Notes: generated from the sequence alone by a model not told the origin. Shown: positions 1 to 11,319, counted from the first letter of the stretch. The stretch is 64,000 nt of DNA from Cordylochernes scorpioides (GCA_030710605.1 CP092863.1:141465203-141529202); one strand, 5' to 3'. Numbers and translations are program-made.

Positions 1-120
1 CAGCTGATAGTACCCTATAAGGGCTCCTGATCCAGGAATACAGGATGAGCAGCGTTTGTACTCCCATGTTAGGAGCGGCTGCACATGGCGTCTGTTCCTC
101 ATGTCAGAGGCGGCCATAAA
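1..120. repeat. R5 dispersed repeat, fragment cut by window edge
   Basis: The text from the tag GATAGTACCCT through the 'gtcagaggcggcc' block recurs at 1053-1165 and, inverted, at about 24,090-24,240. No coding potential is visible. The element class is unknown. Confidence 0.6.
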
Positions 121-265
121 CACGATAAGGCACATTTTGAATTATAGATTATAAACACAAGGTAATAAGACCAAATCCAAATAAATAAATAGTGTGTGAC
201 ATTTTGGTAACAGTGTTGTTACCATCTTCAGACAAAAGTACTGAATAACTCAATAAATAAGCACT
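121..265 (+). repeat. Pal-A MITE, single arm
   Basis: One arm of the Pal-A palindrome: a 'taaggcacattttgaattatag' start, then the AAGACCAAATCCAAATAAAT block, then a degenerate 'ggtaacagtgttgttacc' core and CAGACAAAAGTACTGA. The opposite arm is absent here, so this is a half element. Confidence 0.65.
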
Positions 266-940
266 TGAAAGAGGATGTTGAATTAAATCCAACTAATTAA
301 AGTTTTATAAAAAGCTGATTGGGATTCTAAAAAAAATCAAAAATAGTTGAATTATATAAGTTTGGAATAAAAATCAGTATTTGTTGAATTAAAGATGGTT
401 AGCATTATTATCAAGTCATCACAACCTACATTGCAAAGTGTATATTTTTCTATGACATTTTACTGGCAAGGAGGTGATGAAATAATATTGATTTATAGTT
501 GGTTAAAGTAAATAGTCTGTTTGAGATATGAAGAAATGAATTAAATGTTGAATTATAGTTAGTGGAGTTAGTATGTTTCAGTAACCTGCTGACACTTTCC
601 TGAGTGTGGTGATAGTGAGTCACTGAAACATCTGGAGTCAAATAAATCATGTGGCTGTATTTTTCCTCAATCAACTTCTAACCAATAAATGATCTTTAGA
701 ACTAATAGGATAGTCATGGCATCAACTACCTCTACAATACATGTGTAGGCCAAGTACTGGGTGTCCATTTATATCAAGTACATTTCTCATCCTTGAGTTA
801 CATCAGCCCTGTAGAAACAATGTTATCATTCATGTTCCATTGTATTCAATCTTACCTTCTTTTTTTAAAATTATCTTCCCCTATAAGGGTAGTTGGTTGA
901 TCCTATAAGTTGTTACTGTCTATATAATCTTTTCATTTAA
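266..940. other. AT-rich intergenic stretch, nothing recognised
   Basis: No open frame longer than about 75 codons and no repeat shared with the rest of the window. Only A/T runs are seen. Confidence 0.5.
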
Positions 941-1460
941 TTCAATGCTACCATTAAACCTCTAACTTCCCCTTTGCTGGTCCCAAACCCAGATGAAAAA
1001 GGAGGAGGGGGAGCAGTAACAAGCTCACTAAAAAAACCTGAGCTCAGCTGGCCCGGCTGATAGTACCCTGTAAGGGCTCCAGGGATACAGGATGAGCAGC
1101 GTATGTACTCCATGTTAGGAGTGGCTGCACATGGCGTTTATTCCTCATGTCAGAGGCAGCCATTTCATATTGGAGCTAAGTTGTCCTGCTACTGAGTAGT
1201 GTTCCCAGTTTTAAGGACAAAGGCAGACACATTCTACTTCACCCAGTCATTATGGAGCTCTACAGACTTGATACCCTAAGATGATTGAGTGGAGATAAGA
1301 AAGAAAAAGATTAAACCTCTTACCACATCATTGACTGTATTAGTTCATCCATTAATAAGCTTTACTTATATCCCCAGCAGACACCATCTCAAGCTCATTG
1401 ATACCCTAATATGATTGTTGAGTGGAAGATAAGAAAGAAGAACTCTCACAGAGGTTCTAC
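941..1460. repeat. R5 dispersed repeat copy
   Basis: It contains the GGCTGATAGTACCCTGTAA tag, the 'ggaggagggggagcagtaac' block and the 'gataccctaatatgattg' block. All three recur in inverted order at 23,925-24,320, and the last block also at 8,736-8,800 and 54,000-54,200. The class is unknown. Confidence 0.6.
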
Positions 1461-1464
1461 TTTT

Positions 1465-1612
1465 TTTTTTTTTGCTTATCCCTAGTACACGTGGTACAGG
1501 CCATGATAATCATGGTGGGTAGTTAGCGACTGCTTTTACTGTAAGTGCACCACATGTCTACACATGTGAAAAGCAGTTCGACTTTGCACTTACTAATGCC
1601 AGAGGTTCTACT
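1465..1612 (-). repeat. SINE-A, 3' body only
   Basis: It carries the SINE-A body blocks CCATGATAATCATGGTGGG and 'caccacatgtctacacatgtg', as in the fuller copies at 13.75 and 61.7 kb. The tRNA-like head is missing, so this copy is truncated. Confidence 0.65.
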
Positions 1613-1714
1613 GAAAAGTGAATATGTACATTATAAAAAAAAAGAGCATTTAAATACAAAAAATATATATTTATCACAAAAAAATATTGTAACCTCTTCA
1701 ATGAGAACTATGTA

Positions 1715-2432
1715 CAGTTAAACCCTCTCTATATCGCCCCCTCTAAATAGCGCCTTCCTCTCTATAGCGCCTGATTTTAAATACGTAGTACGATGCGATT
1801 TACATTAAAAGTGACCTGTCTATAGCACCCCTCTAAATAGCGCCTTCCTCTCTATAGCGCCTGATTTTAAATACGTAGTACGATGCGATTTACATTAAAA
1901 GTGACCTGTCTATAGCACCCCTCTAAATAGCGCCTTCCTCTCTATAGCGCCCGATTTTAAATACGTAGTACGATGCGATTTACATTAAAAGTGACCTGTC
2001 TATAGCACCCCTCTAAATAGCGCCTTCCTCTCTATAGCGCCTGATTTTAAATACGTAGTACGATGCGATTTACATTAAAAGTGACCTGTCTATAGCACCC
2101 CTCTAAATAGCGCCTTCCTCTCTATAGCGCCTGATTTTAAATACGTAGTACGATGCGATTTACATTAAAAGTGACCTGTCTATAGCACCCCTCTAAATAG
2201 CGCCTTCCTCTCTATAGCGCCCGATTTTAAATACGTAGTACGATGCGATTTACATTAAAAGTGACCTGTCTATAGCACCCCTCTAAATAGCGCCTTCCTC
2301 TCTATAGCGCCCGATTTTAAATACGTAGTACGATGCGATTTACATTAAAAGTGACCTGTCTATAGCACCCCCTCTCTATTGCACCCTATTTTGGCGAGTC
2401 CCAAAAGGAGGCGCTATAGACAGGTTTAACTG
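1715..2432. repeat. Pog-2 MITE expanded internally into 90-bp tandem array
   Basis: The outer ends are the Pog-2 inverted termini, CAGTTAAACC on the left and GGTTTAACTG on the right, each flanked by TA. Between them lie about seven near-identical units of exactly 90 bp. The block TACATTAAAAGTGACCTG recurs at 1801, 1891, 1981, 2071 and onward. Single-copy Pog-2 elements elsewhere hold one unit, so the array arose by tandem duplication inside the MITE. Confidence 0.85.
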
Positions 2433-2639
2433 TATATTTAAAATATGTGTCCTTTCAATTTTGTTCTTGGAATATCTACTGCATTTTCACTCACAGGGTG
2501 GAATATTGTAGCATATAGAAACACAAGGGAAGACAAATGTAAGGATGACATGGCTATCTGTCTGAATCCAAAACCTAATCACATGAAATAATAATGAAAC
2601 AAATATGTGAGGAGTAGCAACATATTTGAAATAATTACC

Positions 2640-2865
2640 TGTGTTGAGTGATAAAGCACAATTTAGATTATAGATACAAGAAAATAAGACCTAATCCAAA
2701 TAAATAGTGTGGGACATTTCGGTAACAGCGTTGTTACCATCAGGCAAAAGAATAAAAATAAAATTTTGTCTGATGATGGTAACAAGGCATTTACAGAAAT
2801 GTCACACACTATTAATTTATTTGGATTTGGTCTTATTATCTTATAGTTGTATTTACTCTTTAAAG
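2640..2865. repeat. Pal-A MITE, complete palindrome
   Basis: Two inverted arms (AAGACCTAATCCAAATAAAT and its inverse near 2815-2845) meet around a short loop at about 2745. Both arms keep the GGTAAC..GTTACC core in decayed form. Confidence 0.7.
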
Positions 2866-3125
2866 GGTCGGTGGAAACGTGGTCTAAACTGCTGGTTTTC
2901 GACCGCTATGACCCCGCTTAGGCACTTTTTATAATTTAAAAAAAAATGCTCCAATGGCCCCTGATTTTTATAAAAGTCCAATCCCATCACCGAGTGCAAG
3001 TATCCAAACAGAGCTCTGGCATGTTTATAAGAACAAAAGTCAAACTGCTTTTCACATGTGTAGACATGTGGTGCACTTAGAGTAAAAGCAGTTTCCAACT
3101 TCTACCTACCATGATTATCATGGCC
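2866..3125 (+). repeat. SINE-A copy
   Basis: It begins with a decayed tRNA-like head (GGTCGGTGGAAACGTGGTC is a box A-like region). The body carries 'gctccaatggcccctgat', 'acatgtgtagacatgtgg' and ATGATTATCATGG. The box B region is decayed, so it is probably inactive. Confidence 0.7.
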
Positions 3126-3130
3126 TCTGT

Positions 3131-3360
3131 CTAAACACAAGGAAATAAGACCAAATCCAAATAAATAATGTGTGACATTTTGGTTACAGCATTGTTACCA
3201 TCTTTAGACAAAAGTACTGAATGGTATCTTTATGGAATCAGTACTTTTGTCTGAAAATGGTAACAATGCTGTTACCGAAACGTCACACACTATTTATTTA
3301 TTTGGATTTGGTCTTATTAACTTGTGTTTATAATCTATAATCTAAATTGTGCCTTATTAT
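3131..3360. repeat. Pal-A MITE, complete palindrome
   Basis: The two arms each carry the AAATCCAAATAAAT block and the GGTAAC-core. They face each other with a loop at about 3215-3230 and end in ATCTATAATCTAAATTGTGC. Confidence 0.75.
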
Positions 3361-3493
3361 GGCCTCTGTGTGTGTGTTCTTGGTGTGTGTGTGTGTCTAT
3401 AATATATATATGTAATAAAAAATATATTTACTCTTTAAAAATACTTTTTGATGGTTATTAATCGTATTAATATTTATGGTGCTAATGATGCAG

Positions 3494-6400
3494 CATAAGA
3501 CAACGGCGTCGGTTGCGGAGCAAGCTGAGAACACAGTGAGAGTGAACTACTTTGGCACCCATATGGTATGCCAGGAACTGTTCCCATTGCTGCGGCCCCA
3601 TGCCAGGTAGGTGTGGTATCTATCTAGTGTAGAGTCAGTCCTATCATTGAATGTCCACAGAGTGGTGAATTTTGGTAATTGAGATTATAAATAATGGTGG
3701 TGTGCAGGGTGGTAAATGTCTCAAGTTGTATGGGAATGCTCTCCAAGATCCCCAGCCCTCAGCTCCGGGAGAAACTCTCCTCTCCTGATCTAACCCAGGT
3801 TGAGCTCAGCAAGCTCATGGCCCAGTTTATTGAGTGAGTACTATACAGAAATGGCTGCTTCTCCACTCTATGATTTTTTGTTTCTAAATGGAGTATCTGT
3901 AAGTTAGAAACCAGTTTATTGAGTGAGTACAACACAGAAATGGCTGCTTCACTCTATGATTTTTTATTTCTAAATGGAGTACCTGTAAGTTAGAAACCAG
4001 TTTATTGAGTGAGTACTATACAGAAATGGCTGCTCCACTCTATGATTTTTTGTTTCTAAATGGAGTACCTGTAAGTTAGAAACCAGTTTATTGAGTGAGT
4101 ACTATACAGAAATGGCTGCTCCACTCTATGATTTTTTGTTTCTAAATGGAGTATCAGTAAGTTAGAAACCAGTTTATTGAATGAGTACAACACAGAAATA
4201 ATGGCTGCTCCACTCTATCTTTTTTTTTTTTTTCTATATGAAATACAGTAGAACCTCCCTGTAAAGGACACCTAATTGCAGAGCCAAAGTGTCCTTTATG
4301 GAGAGGTGTCCTCTTACCGGAGAGATGCTAAATTGTAAAAATGAATTTTTTGCAAATGAAAACTGTCCTTTGTAGAGAGGTGTCTGCTAAAGGGAGGTTC
4401 TACTGTATTTGTGAGTTAGAGACCCAGTTTATTGAGTGAGTACAACACAGAAATGGCTGCTTCACTCTATGATTTTTTTTTGTTTCTAAATGAAGAATTT
4501 GTAAGATAAATCCACTTTTATGAGAGAGAAAACAGCTTATTGAAATAGATATTATGACATCTTATATGAATAAAATACTTTAAAATTCTATCTTATTATG
4601 ATAAGAAACAATTTGGATAATAGATTATAAACACAAGGTAATAAGACCAAATCCAAATAAATAAATAGTGTGTGACGTTTCAATAAAAGCATTGTTACCA
4701 TCCTCAGACAATTTATATGGATTTGATTATTTTATCTTGTGTTTCAATCTTATTTTGTTCCAAAACTCCAAACATCACCTAATAACAGCCAAAACTACTT
4801 CTGTGAACACATTTTAAAAATCATTTTATAATTAGGCTTCACAACCTTTTTCATAACAGGTTTTTAATTATGAGAAATAGAAGCATTAAAGCACAAATGT
4901 TTCTTTAACACATAAAACAAACTTTCTTTATTGTCCTTACTGAGATGAAAAAAATATTTGGAGGGCTTGGCTCATCAGTGGTGAATCCTCCCAGCGGTTT
5001 CGCCGATTTAATCTACCCGACTATTTCTTAGAGCTTTAATACTGTATTGGACAATTCTGCTTATATATGCTGCAATGAAGGTTGAAGTCTTAGAAATGGT
5101 TTTCAATCAAGCCACGGACATAAGGTTTTAGGAGAGCAAAATTACATATAAATATTTGCATCATGCAATGCTCTTCCGCAAACAATAAGTACAAAGTGCC
5201 AGTTAGGCAGTTAGTTTTAAATAAATATAATTTCTAAAAAGCCCTCTATGGGCACCCACACGTTCAAATAATTGCCATATTTGGACATGTGTGAAACAGA
5301 GCAGCCAAGCAGGGAGTCCACGCGGAGCAGGGCTGGGGGAACTCCACCTATGTGGTGTCTAAGGTGGGAGTGTCCGCCCTCACCTTCATCCAGCAGAGAG
5401 AGATGGACAAGGACTCTCGGGAAGACATTGCTATCAATGCTGTAAGTCTTCTTCTTTGTACATTATCTCCCTGTAAAAGATAACACCTAGTTGAAGAGAT
5501 AAAGTGTCCTTTAGAGAAGTGTCCTCCCCTAACCAGGGAGCTTCTACAGTAGAACTACCTCTCTGTAAAGGACACCTAGTTACAGATTAAAGTGTCCTTT
5601 AGGGAGAGGTGTCCTCTTACCAGAGAGTTGCTACAGTAGAACTACCTCTCTGTAAAGGACAATCACTAGTTACAGAGCCAAAGTGTCTTTTAAAGAGAGG
5701 TATCTTCTTAACTGAGAGTTTCTAAATAGTAAGAAAGATAATTTCTTCACTTGAAACTATCCCTATAGAGAGGTGTTCTCTAGCGTGAGTGTCCTCTCTT
5801 AGAAGATCTGCAGTATTCCCTCTAGAGAGTCAACTGGACCTCTGTGGAATGTTACCTAGACAGTGAATGTCTTCTAGATATCAAACTTATTTATTGACAA
5901 CCCCACTTTCCACAAATGATCTTTTCCTTCAAAATAATTATCGCCTCTTTTTTTTTTATCCTTTAACTGACTTTGTCATCTTCTTTTGAAAAACTTTCTG
6001 GAGAGGCTTAAATAGAATAAGAAGGATGGGATAGATATATATAGGTGAGGGGGGAAGTCAGGATTTCTAGTAGTTAGCAGCCAAGCCATCAGAATTTGAT
6101 GTATTGAAATGTTGAATGGCATCCATCTCTGGTCCTGTTACCTAAATTCCAATGTCTGTGAATACTGTTGACACCGGTCTGCTTAATATTAATGATTGTG
6201 CCTCTTTGAAGATCACTTTTTTTCAATAAGGCTCCATTATAATGTTGTGTTAATTTTGTATGTATCTAGAAACATCTATAAATATAACATTATTATTTTT
6301 TATCTTCAATGGCTTGAAATGGCCAGCTCTAATCTTGTTAGTGTTGTTTGGTGCTATCAATTTCTGATGTTCAGAGCTTCTCCTGGGTTCACTCAACTGT

Positions 6401-9166
6401 ACCAGCTGTGCTTAGTTGAGATCATCCAGTTCTTCTTTATTTTTGTTTCGGCTACTGCCTCTTATTTATTTAAAAGTAAGCTTATTATTCCATGGCAAAG
6501 GTTCTCTCTCCTATGACTTTTTTTTGCTAGTGTGTCAGCAGCTTTATTGCCTTCAATGCCAATGTATGAGGGTATCCATGGGAAGTTCTTACTCTGTACA
6601 GTATGAAACACAATTTCACTGCATTAAATTAAGAAATTATAGGTGTTTGGATTAATGTGTGTGTGTGTGTGTGTGTGGAAAGAAATATTACATTATATAT
6701 TATAAAGGACTGCGGCGTATGATTATAAAACAACACTTAAAGTTTCACCGCATAAGTTTCTTTTCTGTGAAAAATCAATATTTATTTCAAAGAGATATAT
6801 TTACTATTTCTAACTTTTTTGGATGAAGTATGAAAGGGTGAAAATATGAAGAGTAATGGCGAACGGAAAAATAAAAGTGTCCAGGGGCGGGAATCGAACC
6901 CACAACGTTCCGCTTACCGGGCAGATGCCATGCCAAATACGTCCAGGGTAGCCTAGTGGACATGGCATCTGCCCGGTAAGCGGAACGTTGTGGGTTCGAT
7001 CCCCGCCCCTGGAATCTTTTATTTTTCCGTTCGCCATTACTCTTCATATTTTCACCCTTTCATACTTCATCCAAAAAAGTTAGAAATAGTAAATATTTCT
7101 CTTTGAAATAAATATTGATTTTTCACAGAAAAGAAACTTATGCGGTGAAACTTTAAGTGTTGTTTTATTACATTATATGTTTTCTACCATGAGTATATAT
7201 ATATATAAAAAAAAAGCATATTCTGACTGCTCTCATATGAGCATTTTCTAGATAGCCGAGTGCCATCATCAGGATATGCCTTTTTTTGTTTTTAATATCA
7301 ACACCTGACCTTTTTTCTATTTTTTTTTACGAATTATTTTTTAATACAATATATAGCATATATACATATTAAAAAAAAGGCAAATCCTTATTGTGCAACT
7401 AAAAGTTGCTGTTGGCTTGTGCAATCTATCAGAAAGCAACTTTCAGGTGCACAATATACCTTTTTTATTTTCTCAATTTATGAACTTTATCCCAGTACAA
7501 TGTCACATTTGTATTATTTTTTCATATATACATATGTTGCATCTATGTAAGTAATAGAGAGTCCTATGTTGTAACCAGGTCCATCCGGGCTACGTGGATA
7601 CTGACATGACCAGCCACAAAGGGGAACTCACCGTAGAAGAAGGTAACATATATCTAATTGTGTCTGTTTAGCTGTGTCTCATTTTTTACTTGGTGGAAGT
7701 GGCCACCTCCCTGTAAAAACCAGGCCTGTTTGGATGGTGTTATCATGGTTTCAATCCCAACAAAGGTCATTTTATTCAACTTTAACAACAAACCACGCTA
7801 TCCCACTAAGTACACTGGCACCCAATGAAAAAGAAAAATAAGAGAAAAATATATTTTTAAATTTATCAGTTAAACCTGTCTATAGCGCCCCCTCTTGGGA
7901 CTCGCCAAAATAGGGTGTATTAGAGAGGAGGCGCTATAGACAGGCCACTTTTAATGTAAAATGTTTACATTTTAATGTTTAAAATCAGGCGCTATAGAGA
8001 GGAATGCGCTATTTAGAGAAGACTCTATAGACAGGTTCAACTGTATTTATATATATCTAAACATATATACAGGAAATTACAATATGCTTGAAATAGGTTT
8101 CTAATAAGCATACTAATTTTAATTTAAACTTAAATAAAATTCTAATTAAGCATATAATATATACAATCAATTATACTTAACAATTAAGATTATTTTAAAA
8201 GTCTGAAATATATATTTACAAAAATCTATTGAATTAAATGTATGAGAAACTTTTTTAGATATTAGTTTTCATGAATCAATACAGATGATTATGTCTTTAG
8301 TCTTGATATGCTGGGCATTTGAGTAAAACATTAGTAGAATCACAAGGTAATAAGATCAAATCCAAATAAATAAATAGTGTGTGATGTTTCGGTTACAGCG
8401 TTGTTACTGAAATGTCACACACTATTTATTTATTTGGATTTGGTCTTATTACCTTGTGTTTATAATCTATAATCCAAATTGTGCCTTGTCATTAGTAGAA
8501 ACCGTGAATGCTACACCCACAGAAACAGCTTGGATCATCCACTGTGTGAAAGAAAGGTCATTTAGTCTATTAGATCTACAAGGTAATAAGACCAAATCCA
8601 AATAGTGTTTGACATTTCGGTAAAAGCTTTGTTACCGAAACATCACACACTATTTATTCGGAGATTTGGTCTTGTTACCTTGTGTTTCTTCTAATCTATA
8701 ATCTATATTGTACCATATCATTGATTATATGGTATTTATCTTCTTTCTTATCCCCATTTAATTATGTTAGGGTATCAAGCTTGTAAAGCTTGAGACTTTT
8801 GATGGTGTCTGCCGGGGATGAGTAGAGCTCATTAATGGATGAGTCAATACAGTCAATAATGTGTTTTGGGGTTTCAGGTTGAGAATTGCACTTAGTACAT
8901 AGTGGGAAAACCCTGCAACCATATGGTATTTATTCTGACAGATAGTGTGCAAGCCATCATTAATTGTTGCCACCTGATTATGTAAAATTTCACTCATTTG
9001 TACTCCCCTCCCCCCATTTCTATATCTTTCTTAAGTATCCCCAAATTAAACATGGTGGTATGTAGGGGCCAAGGCACCGACCTACGCTGCTCTGTTGCCA
9101 CCAGGGATGGAAAGCCCTAGGGGCAAGTTCATCTGGTGCGACACCACCATTGTCCCATGGGAATAG
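3494..9166 (+). CDS. CBR1-like: Carbonyl reductase (NADPH), SDR family; last five exons, 5' part outside window
   Basis: NADPH-dependent reduction of carbonyl compounds in the cytosol is the family role. I assembled exons 3494-3606, 3708-3833, 5300-5441, 7579-7642 and 9066-9166 (stop TAG at 9164-9166). Every intron is GT..AG and phases agree throughout, giving the C-terminal 181 residues of a protein normally about 275 long. The catalytic residues are visible: Asn in TVRVNYFGT (exon 1 here), Ser in VVNVSS (exon 2), and Tyr/Lys of YVVSK in exon 3. HPGYVDTDM follows in exon 4 and TYAALLPP in exon 5. The Rossmann TGxxxGIG segment must lie upstream of position 1 or in exons I did not find. Introns of 101, 1466, 2137 and 1423 bp hold MITEs. 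The order of motifs matches CBR1-type reductases well. The exact 5' edge of the first exon listed (acceptor cag at 3491-3493) is the least certain point. Confidence 0.9.
3823..4500 (+). repeat. 86-bp tandem repeat that copies an exon end plus splice donor
   Basis: The last 11 bases of reductase exon 2 (CAGTTTATTGA) and its donor GTGAGTA start a unit of about 86 bp. It recurs with potential donors at 3834, 3923, 4009, 4095, 4181 (mutated to ATGAG) and 4436. The first copy is the functional exon end, because every later copy is preceded in frame by the TGA within GAGTGAG. A MITE splits the fifth and sixth units. Confidence 0.85.
4246..4405. repeat. Pog-1 MITE inserted in the 86-bp array
   Basis: Inverted termini CAGTAGAACCTCCCT and AGGGAGGTTCTACTG are flanked by TA at 4244-4245 and 4406-4407. 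This is the TA duplication expected of Tc1/mariner/pogo elements. It is about 160 bp with no open frame. Its insertion post-dates the tandem array. Confidence 0.85.
4610..4740 (+). repeat. Pal-A MITE, single arm
   Basis: The arm AAGACCAAATCCAAATAAAT plus a decayed core and CAGACA. It then joins a degenerate fragment of the opposite arm. Confidence 0.6.
4925..5200. repeat. R3 dispersed repeat
   Basis: Diagnostic blocks are 'ggcttggctcatcagtggtg', CCAGCGGTTTCGCCGATTTA and 'gcaatgctcttccgcaaac'. The same order is seen at 46,220-46,740 and 58,675-58,965. The class is unknown. Confidence 0.65.
5455..5830. repeat. Pog-1-derived short tandem array
   Basis: About four decayed units of the 91-bp Pog-1 repeat (CAGTAGAACTACCTCTCTGT at 5549 and 5634) lie in intron 3 of the reductase gene. 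They match the unit of the large array at 11.3-13.4 kb. Confidence 0.75.
6656..6677. repeat. GT microsatellite
   Basis: A run of about ten GT dinucleotides. Confidence 0.9.
6725..7168. repeat. FB-T foldback: 208-bp inverted arms each carrying tRNA-like sequence
   Basis: Arm 6725-6932 is matched by its inverse at 6961-7168 with only a few mismatches and a 28-bp spacer. The right arm and spacer contain a full tRNA-like cloverleaf, and the left arm has only its 3' two thirds. Related foldbacks occur at 56,110-56,440, and a half copy at 58,310-58,400. It lies in intron 3 of the reductase gene. Confidence 0.85.
6942..7013 (+). tRNA. tRNA-like cloverleaf, anticodon GGT (Thr-like), probably SINE/foldback head
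   Basis: Acceptor stem TCCAGGG/CCCTGGA pairs over all seven positions. The D arm is GCC/GGC, the anticodon stem TCTGC/GCGGA with loop CCGGTAA, and the T arm GTGGG/CCCGC with loop TTCGATC. Boxes A and B are present. Position 33 is C rather than the near-universal T, and GGT is not the usual eukaryotic Thr anticodon. With its repeated occurrence (23.5 and 31.3 kb), this favours a tRNA-derived repeat over a working tRNA. Confidence 0.55.
7867..8043. repeat. Pog-2 MITE, single unit
   Basis: Termini CAGTTAAACCTGTCTATAG and 'tagacaggttcaactg' enclose two further inverted 'ctatag' blocks. It is in reductase intron 4. Confidence 0.8.
8335..8735. repeat. Two adjacent Pal-A palindromes
   Basis: Copies at 8335-8490 and 8578-8735 each show facing AAATCCAAATA arms around a shortened GGTAAC/GTTACC core. 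In these short copies the loop is lost and the arms nearly abut. Confidence 0.75.
8736..9000. repeat. R5-type dispersed repeat
   Basis: It contains 'agggtatcaagcttgtaaag', 'gatgagtagagctcatt' and 'cacttagtacatagtggg', which recur in the same order at 54,095-54,300. It ends 65 bp before the last reductase exon. Confidence 0.65.
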
Positions 9167-9439
9167 AACAACCCATTCTGTCACTCCGTACATGCACACC
9201 TGTTCAGCCTTGTTCCAATTTTAACTTTTTCTCTTCTTCTTCTTCTTTCACTTTTTTATTTTTGTATGTAAAGTAAGGTAACAAGGCCAAAAATTCTACC
9301 ATGTTACCTTATAAACATAAGGTAATAAGACTAAATCTCTCCAAATCAATAAATGGTGATGTTGTGGTAATAGTATTATTTTACCATCATCAGAAAAAAA
9401 GTACTTAATAACAAAAATATATATCACAGCATGATTTGA

Positions 9440-9505
9440 AATAGTACTGTTATCAAGATTGAAACTTATTTATTAATTGTTCATATAAGATTATATAAGG
9501 TTAAA
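9440..9505 (-). mobile_element. LINE 3' tail fragment
   Basis: Read on -, it has 'aaccttatataatcttatat' followed by an end in AGTTTCAATC. The same tail closes the ORF1-only LINE at 62.1 kb and occurs at 61,445-61,500. It is a 5'-truncated LINE copy or a tail shared with a non-autonomous element. Confidence 0.6.
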
Positions 9506-9548
9506 TATAATTGAATAAATAAGATTAAATAAGAATATATATAATAAT

Positions 9549-9725
9549 GGCCAGTTTCAAAATCACTTTATTAGGTACCGCTCAACAAGAACAACCTAGT
9601 TTATGATAATTGAAACAATGAATAATATGTGAAGGTTATTCACATATTAAACAGAATATGTTAACGCGGAATTCAATCCCGGTTCATAACTGTTGGGAAT
9701 CGAAGGTGTTACCCACTCGTCCAGA
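9549..9725 (-). repeat. SINE-B copy
   Basis: On -, the tRNA-like head has GACGAGTGGGTAACACC (box A) and GGGATTGAATTCC (box B). It is followed by the body with 'ttattcattgtttcaatt' and 'gagcggtacctaataaagtg'. Its ends sit inside the Pal-A loop, so it inserted after Pal-A. Confidence 0.75.
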
Positions 9726-10541
9726 TAATAATAGTGAGAGAGAGTGTATAAACAAAATAACATATGAAAAGAAAATAGCTTTCTAAGAATCCTAATTTTT
9801 TTTTAAAGCATGCTGTGATATATTTTTTCTCCTCTCATTCAATACTTTTGTCTAATGATGGTAACAACACTGTTACCAAAATGTCACATTTATTTATTTA
9901 GGGAGATTTGGTCTTATTATATTTTGTGTTTCTATATTCTAATCTATATTTCAATATATTTCACTTTTTGTTTCTCTATTCTTCAAATGGTATAGCATTC
10001 CATTACTGCTTTGGTTTTTACACGTCAAGCAATTGCACTTGAAAGGGATTGAAATATGCAATTTTGTTATTGGTGTTGGTAACTATTACCTAAAAGCACA
10101 TTTATTCCTCAATTTTAATATTTAAACAAGTTAATTGAAACTCAAATGTTTTTTTAAGCCATGTTCTATATGACACATTATATTTTCCCCCTATGTTCCA
10201 AAGTTGATGCTGACAAAATGAAAGATTATTGTTACACATATCACCAAATTCCTATAAAACTCTTATTGTTCTCTATTTTTATACATTCTCTATAACTCTT
10301 GCAACACGTTGTTGTGTTTGTATTGGCAATAAATATATTGTTATTGAAGCATTATATTGACTTTTTTCTCCATTTTTTTCCCTTTTATATTTGACATTTT
10401 TCAGCTATGACATTAACTTAGTTGACTAACTTTATTCAGAACTTATGATTCAACATTATAAAAAGATGTTGACCTTTCTCCTCCTTTCCTCTATTCTCTT
10501 TCAAATTTCCATATCTTTAAATTTTTTCCACTAAATATTGA

Positions 10542-10646
10542 ATTTTTATAAAAATATTTGAAAAAAAAACCTTACGCAATATGTTTCTTTATTATTTAAT
10601 AAAGAAATATATTGCGTAAGGTTTTTTTCAAATATTTTTATAAAAG
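10542..10646. repeat. AT-rich perfect hairpin
   Basis: CCTTACGCAATATGTTTCTT and its inverse are separated by a short loop at about 10,595, with further pairing through the A/T flanks. No other feature is seen in it. Confidence 0.75.
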
Positions 10647-10648
10647 TA

Positions 10649-10893
10649 CACCCATACCTCGCTTTGCGTCGGGGTTATGTTCCAAAAAAACACGACGCAA
10701 ATTGAAACGATGCAAAGTGAAAATATGTGAAGGCGCAATCAAAAACAAAGGTGTTGCCATGTTTTAGGAAAAAAAAAATTAAAGACTCGAATCCAAAACA
10801 ACGCAACTTCGAAAATCTAACAACGCACAGTGAAAATCAGTAAAAATTAAGCAGCGACGCAACTTCGAAAAAACGCAAAGCGAGGTATTGGTG
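10649..10893. repeat. Pog-3 (Tigger-like) MITE
   Basis: The left end is CACCCATACCTCGCTTTGCG and the right end CGCAAAGCGAGGTATTGGTG. TA flanks both ends (10,647-48 and 10,894-95). The CATACCTCG terminus resembles Tigger/pogo inverted repeats. There is no coding frame, so it is non-autonomous. Confidence 0.8.
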
Positions 10894-11034
10894 TAATTCG
10901 CAAATTTCTTATATCTGGAAATATAGAATTAATGATGTTGTTTTAGAAAAGTAGTGAAAAAAAAAGAGGAAGGTTAAATATTATAGCAAGTGTTGAATTA
11001 TAGTACTTTTTTTTTGTTGAATTAGAGGATATAA

Positions 11035-11190
11035 CCACAAGGTATAATAAGACCAAATCCAAATAAATAAAGAGTGAATGATGTTTCAGTAACAGCATTG
11101 TTACCAAAATGTCAAACACTATTAATTTGTTTGGATTTGGTCTTATTATACCTTGTATTTCTAATATATAATCCAAATTGTACCTCATCA
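11035..11190. repeat. Pal-A palindrome, short form
   Basis: Facing AAGACCAAATCCAAATAAAT arms with a single TTACC..GGTAAC core between them. Confidence 0.75.
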
Positions 11191-11319
11191 TTAAGGTTAA
11201 AACATATCTACAAACAGAGCCAAAGCGGCCTTTAGGGAAAGAGGTTTCCTCTAATGTGAGGGTCTTCTCATAGAGGTTATAATTTATATTTCCATAGAAT
11301 GCTTTTAAATGTAAGCTAT

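Larger units (their letters stand above)
9310..9960. repeat. Pal-A long form, arms split by nested insertions
   Basis: The left arm is 9310-9400 and the right arm 9830-9960. Between them the loop keeps an inverted pair (ATATATCACAGCATG and its inverse near 9810-9825). The loop has received a LINE tail and then a SINE-B, listed separately. Confidence 0.75.
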
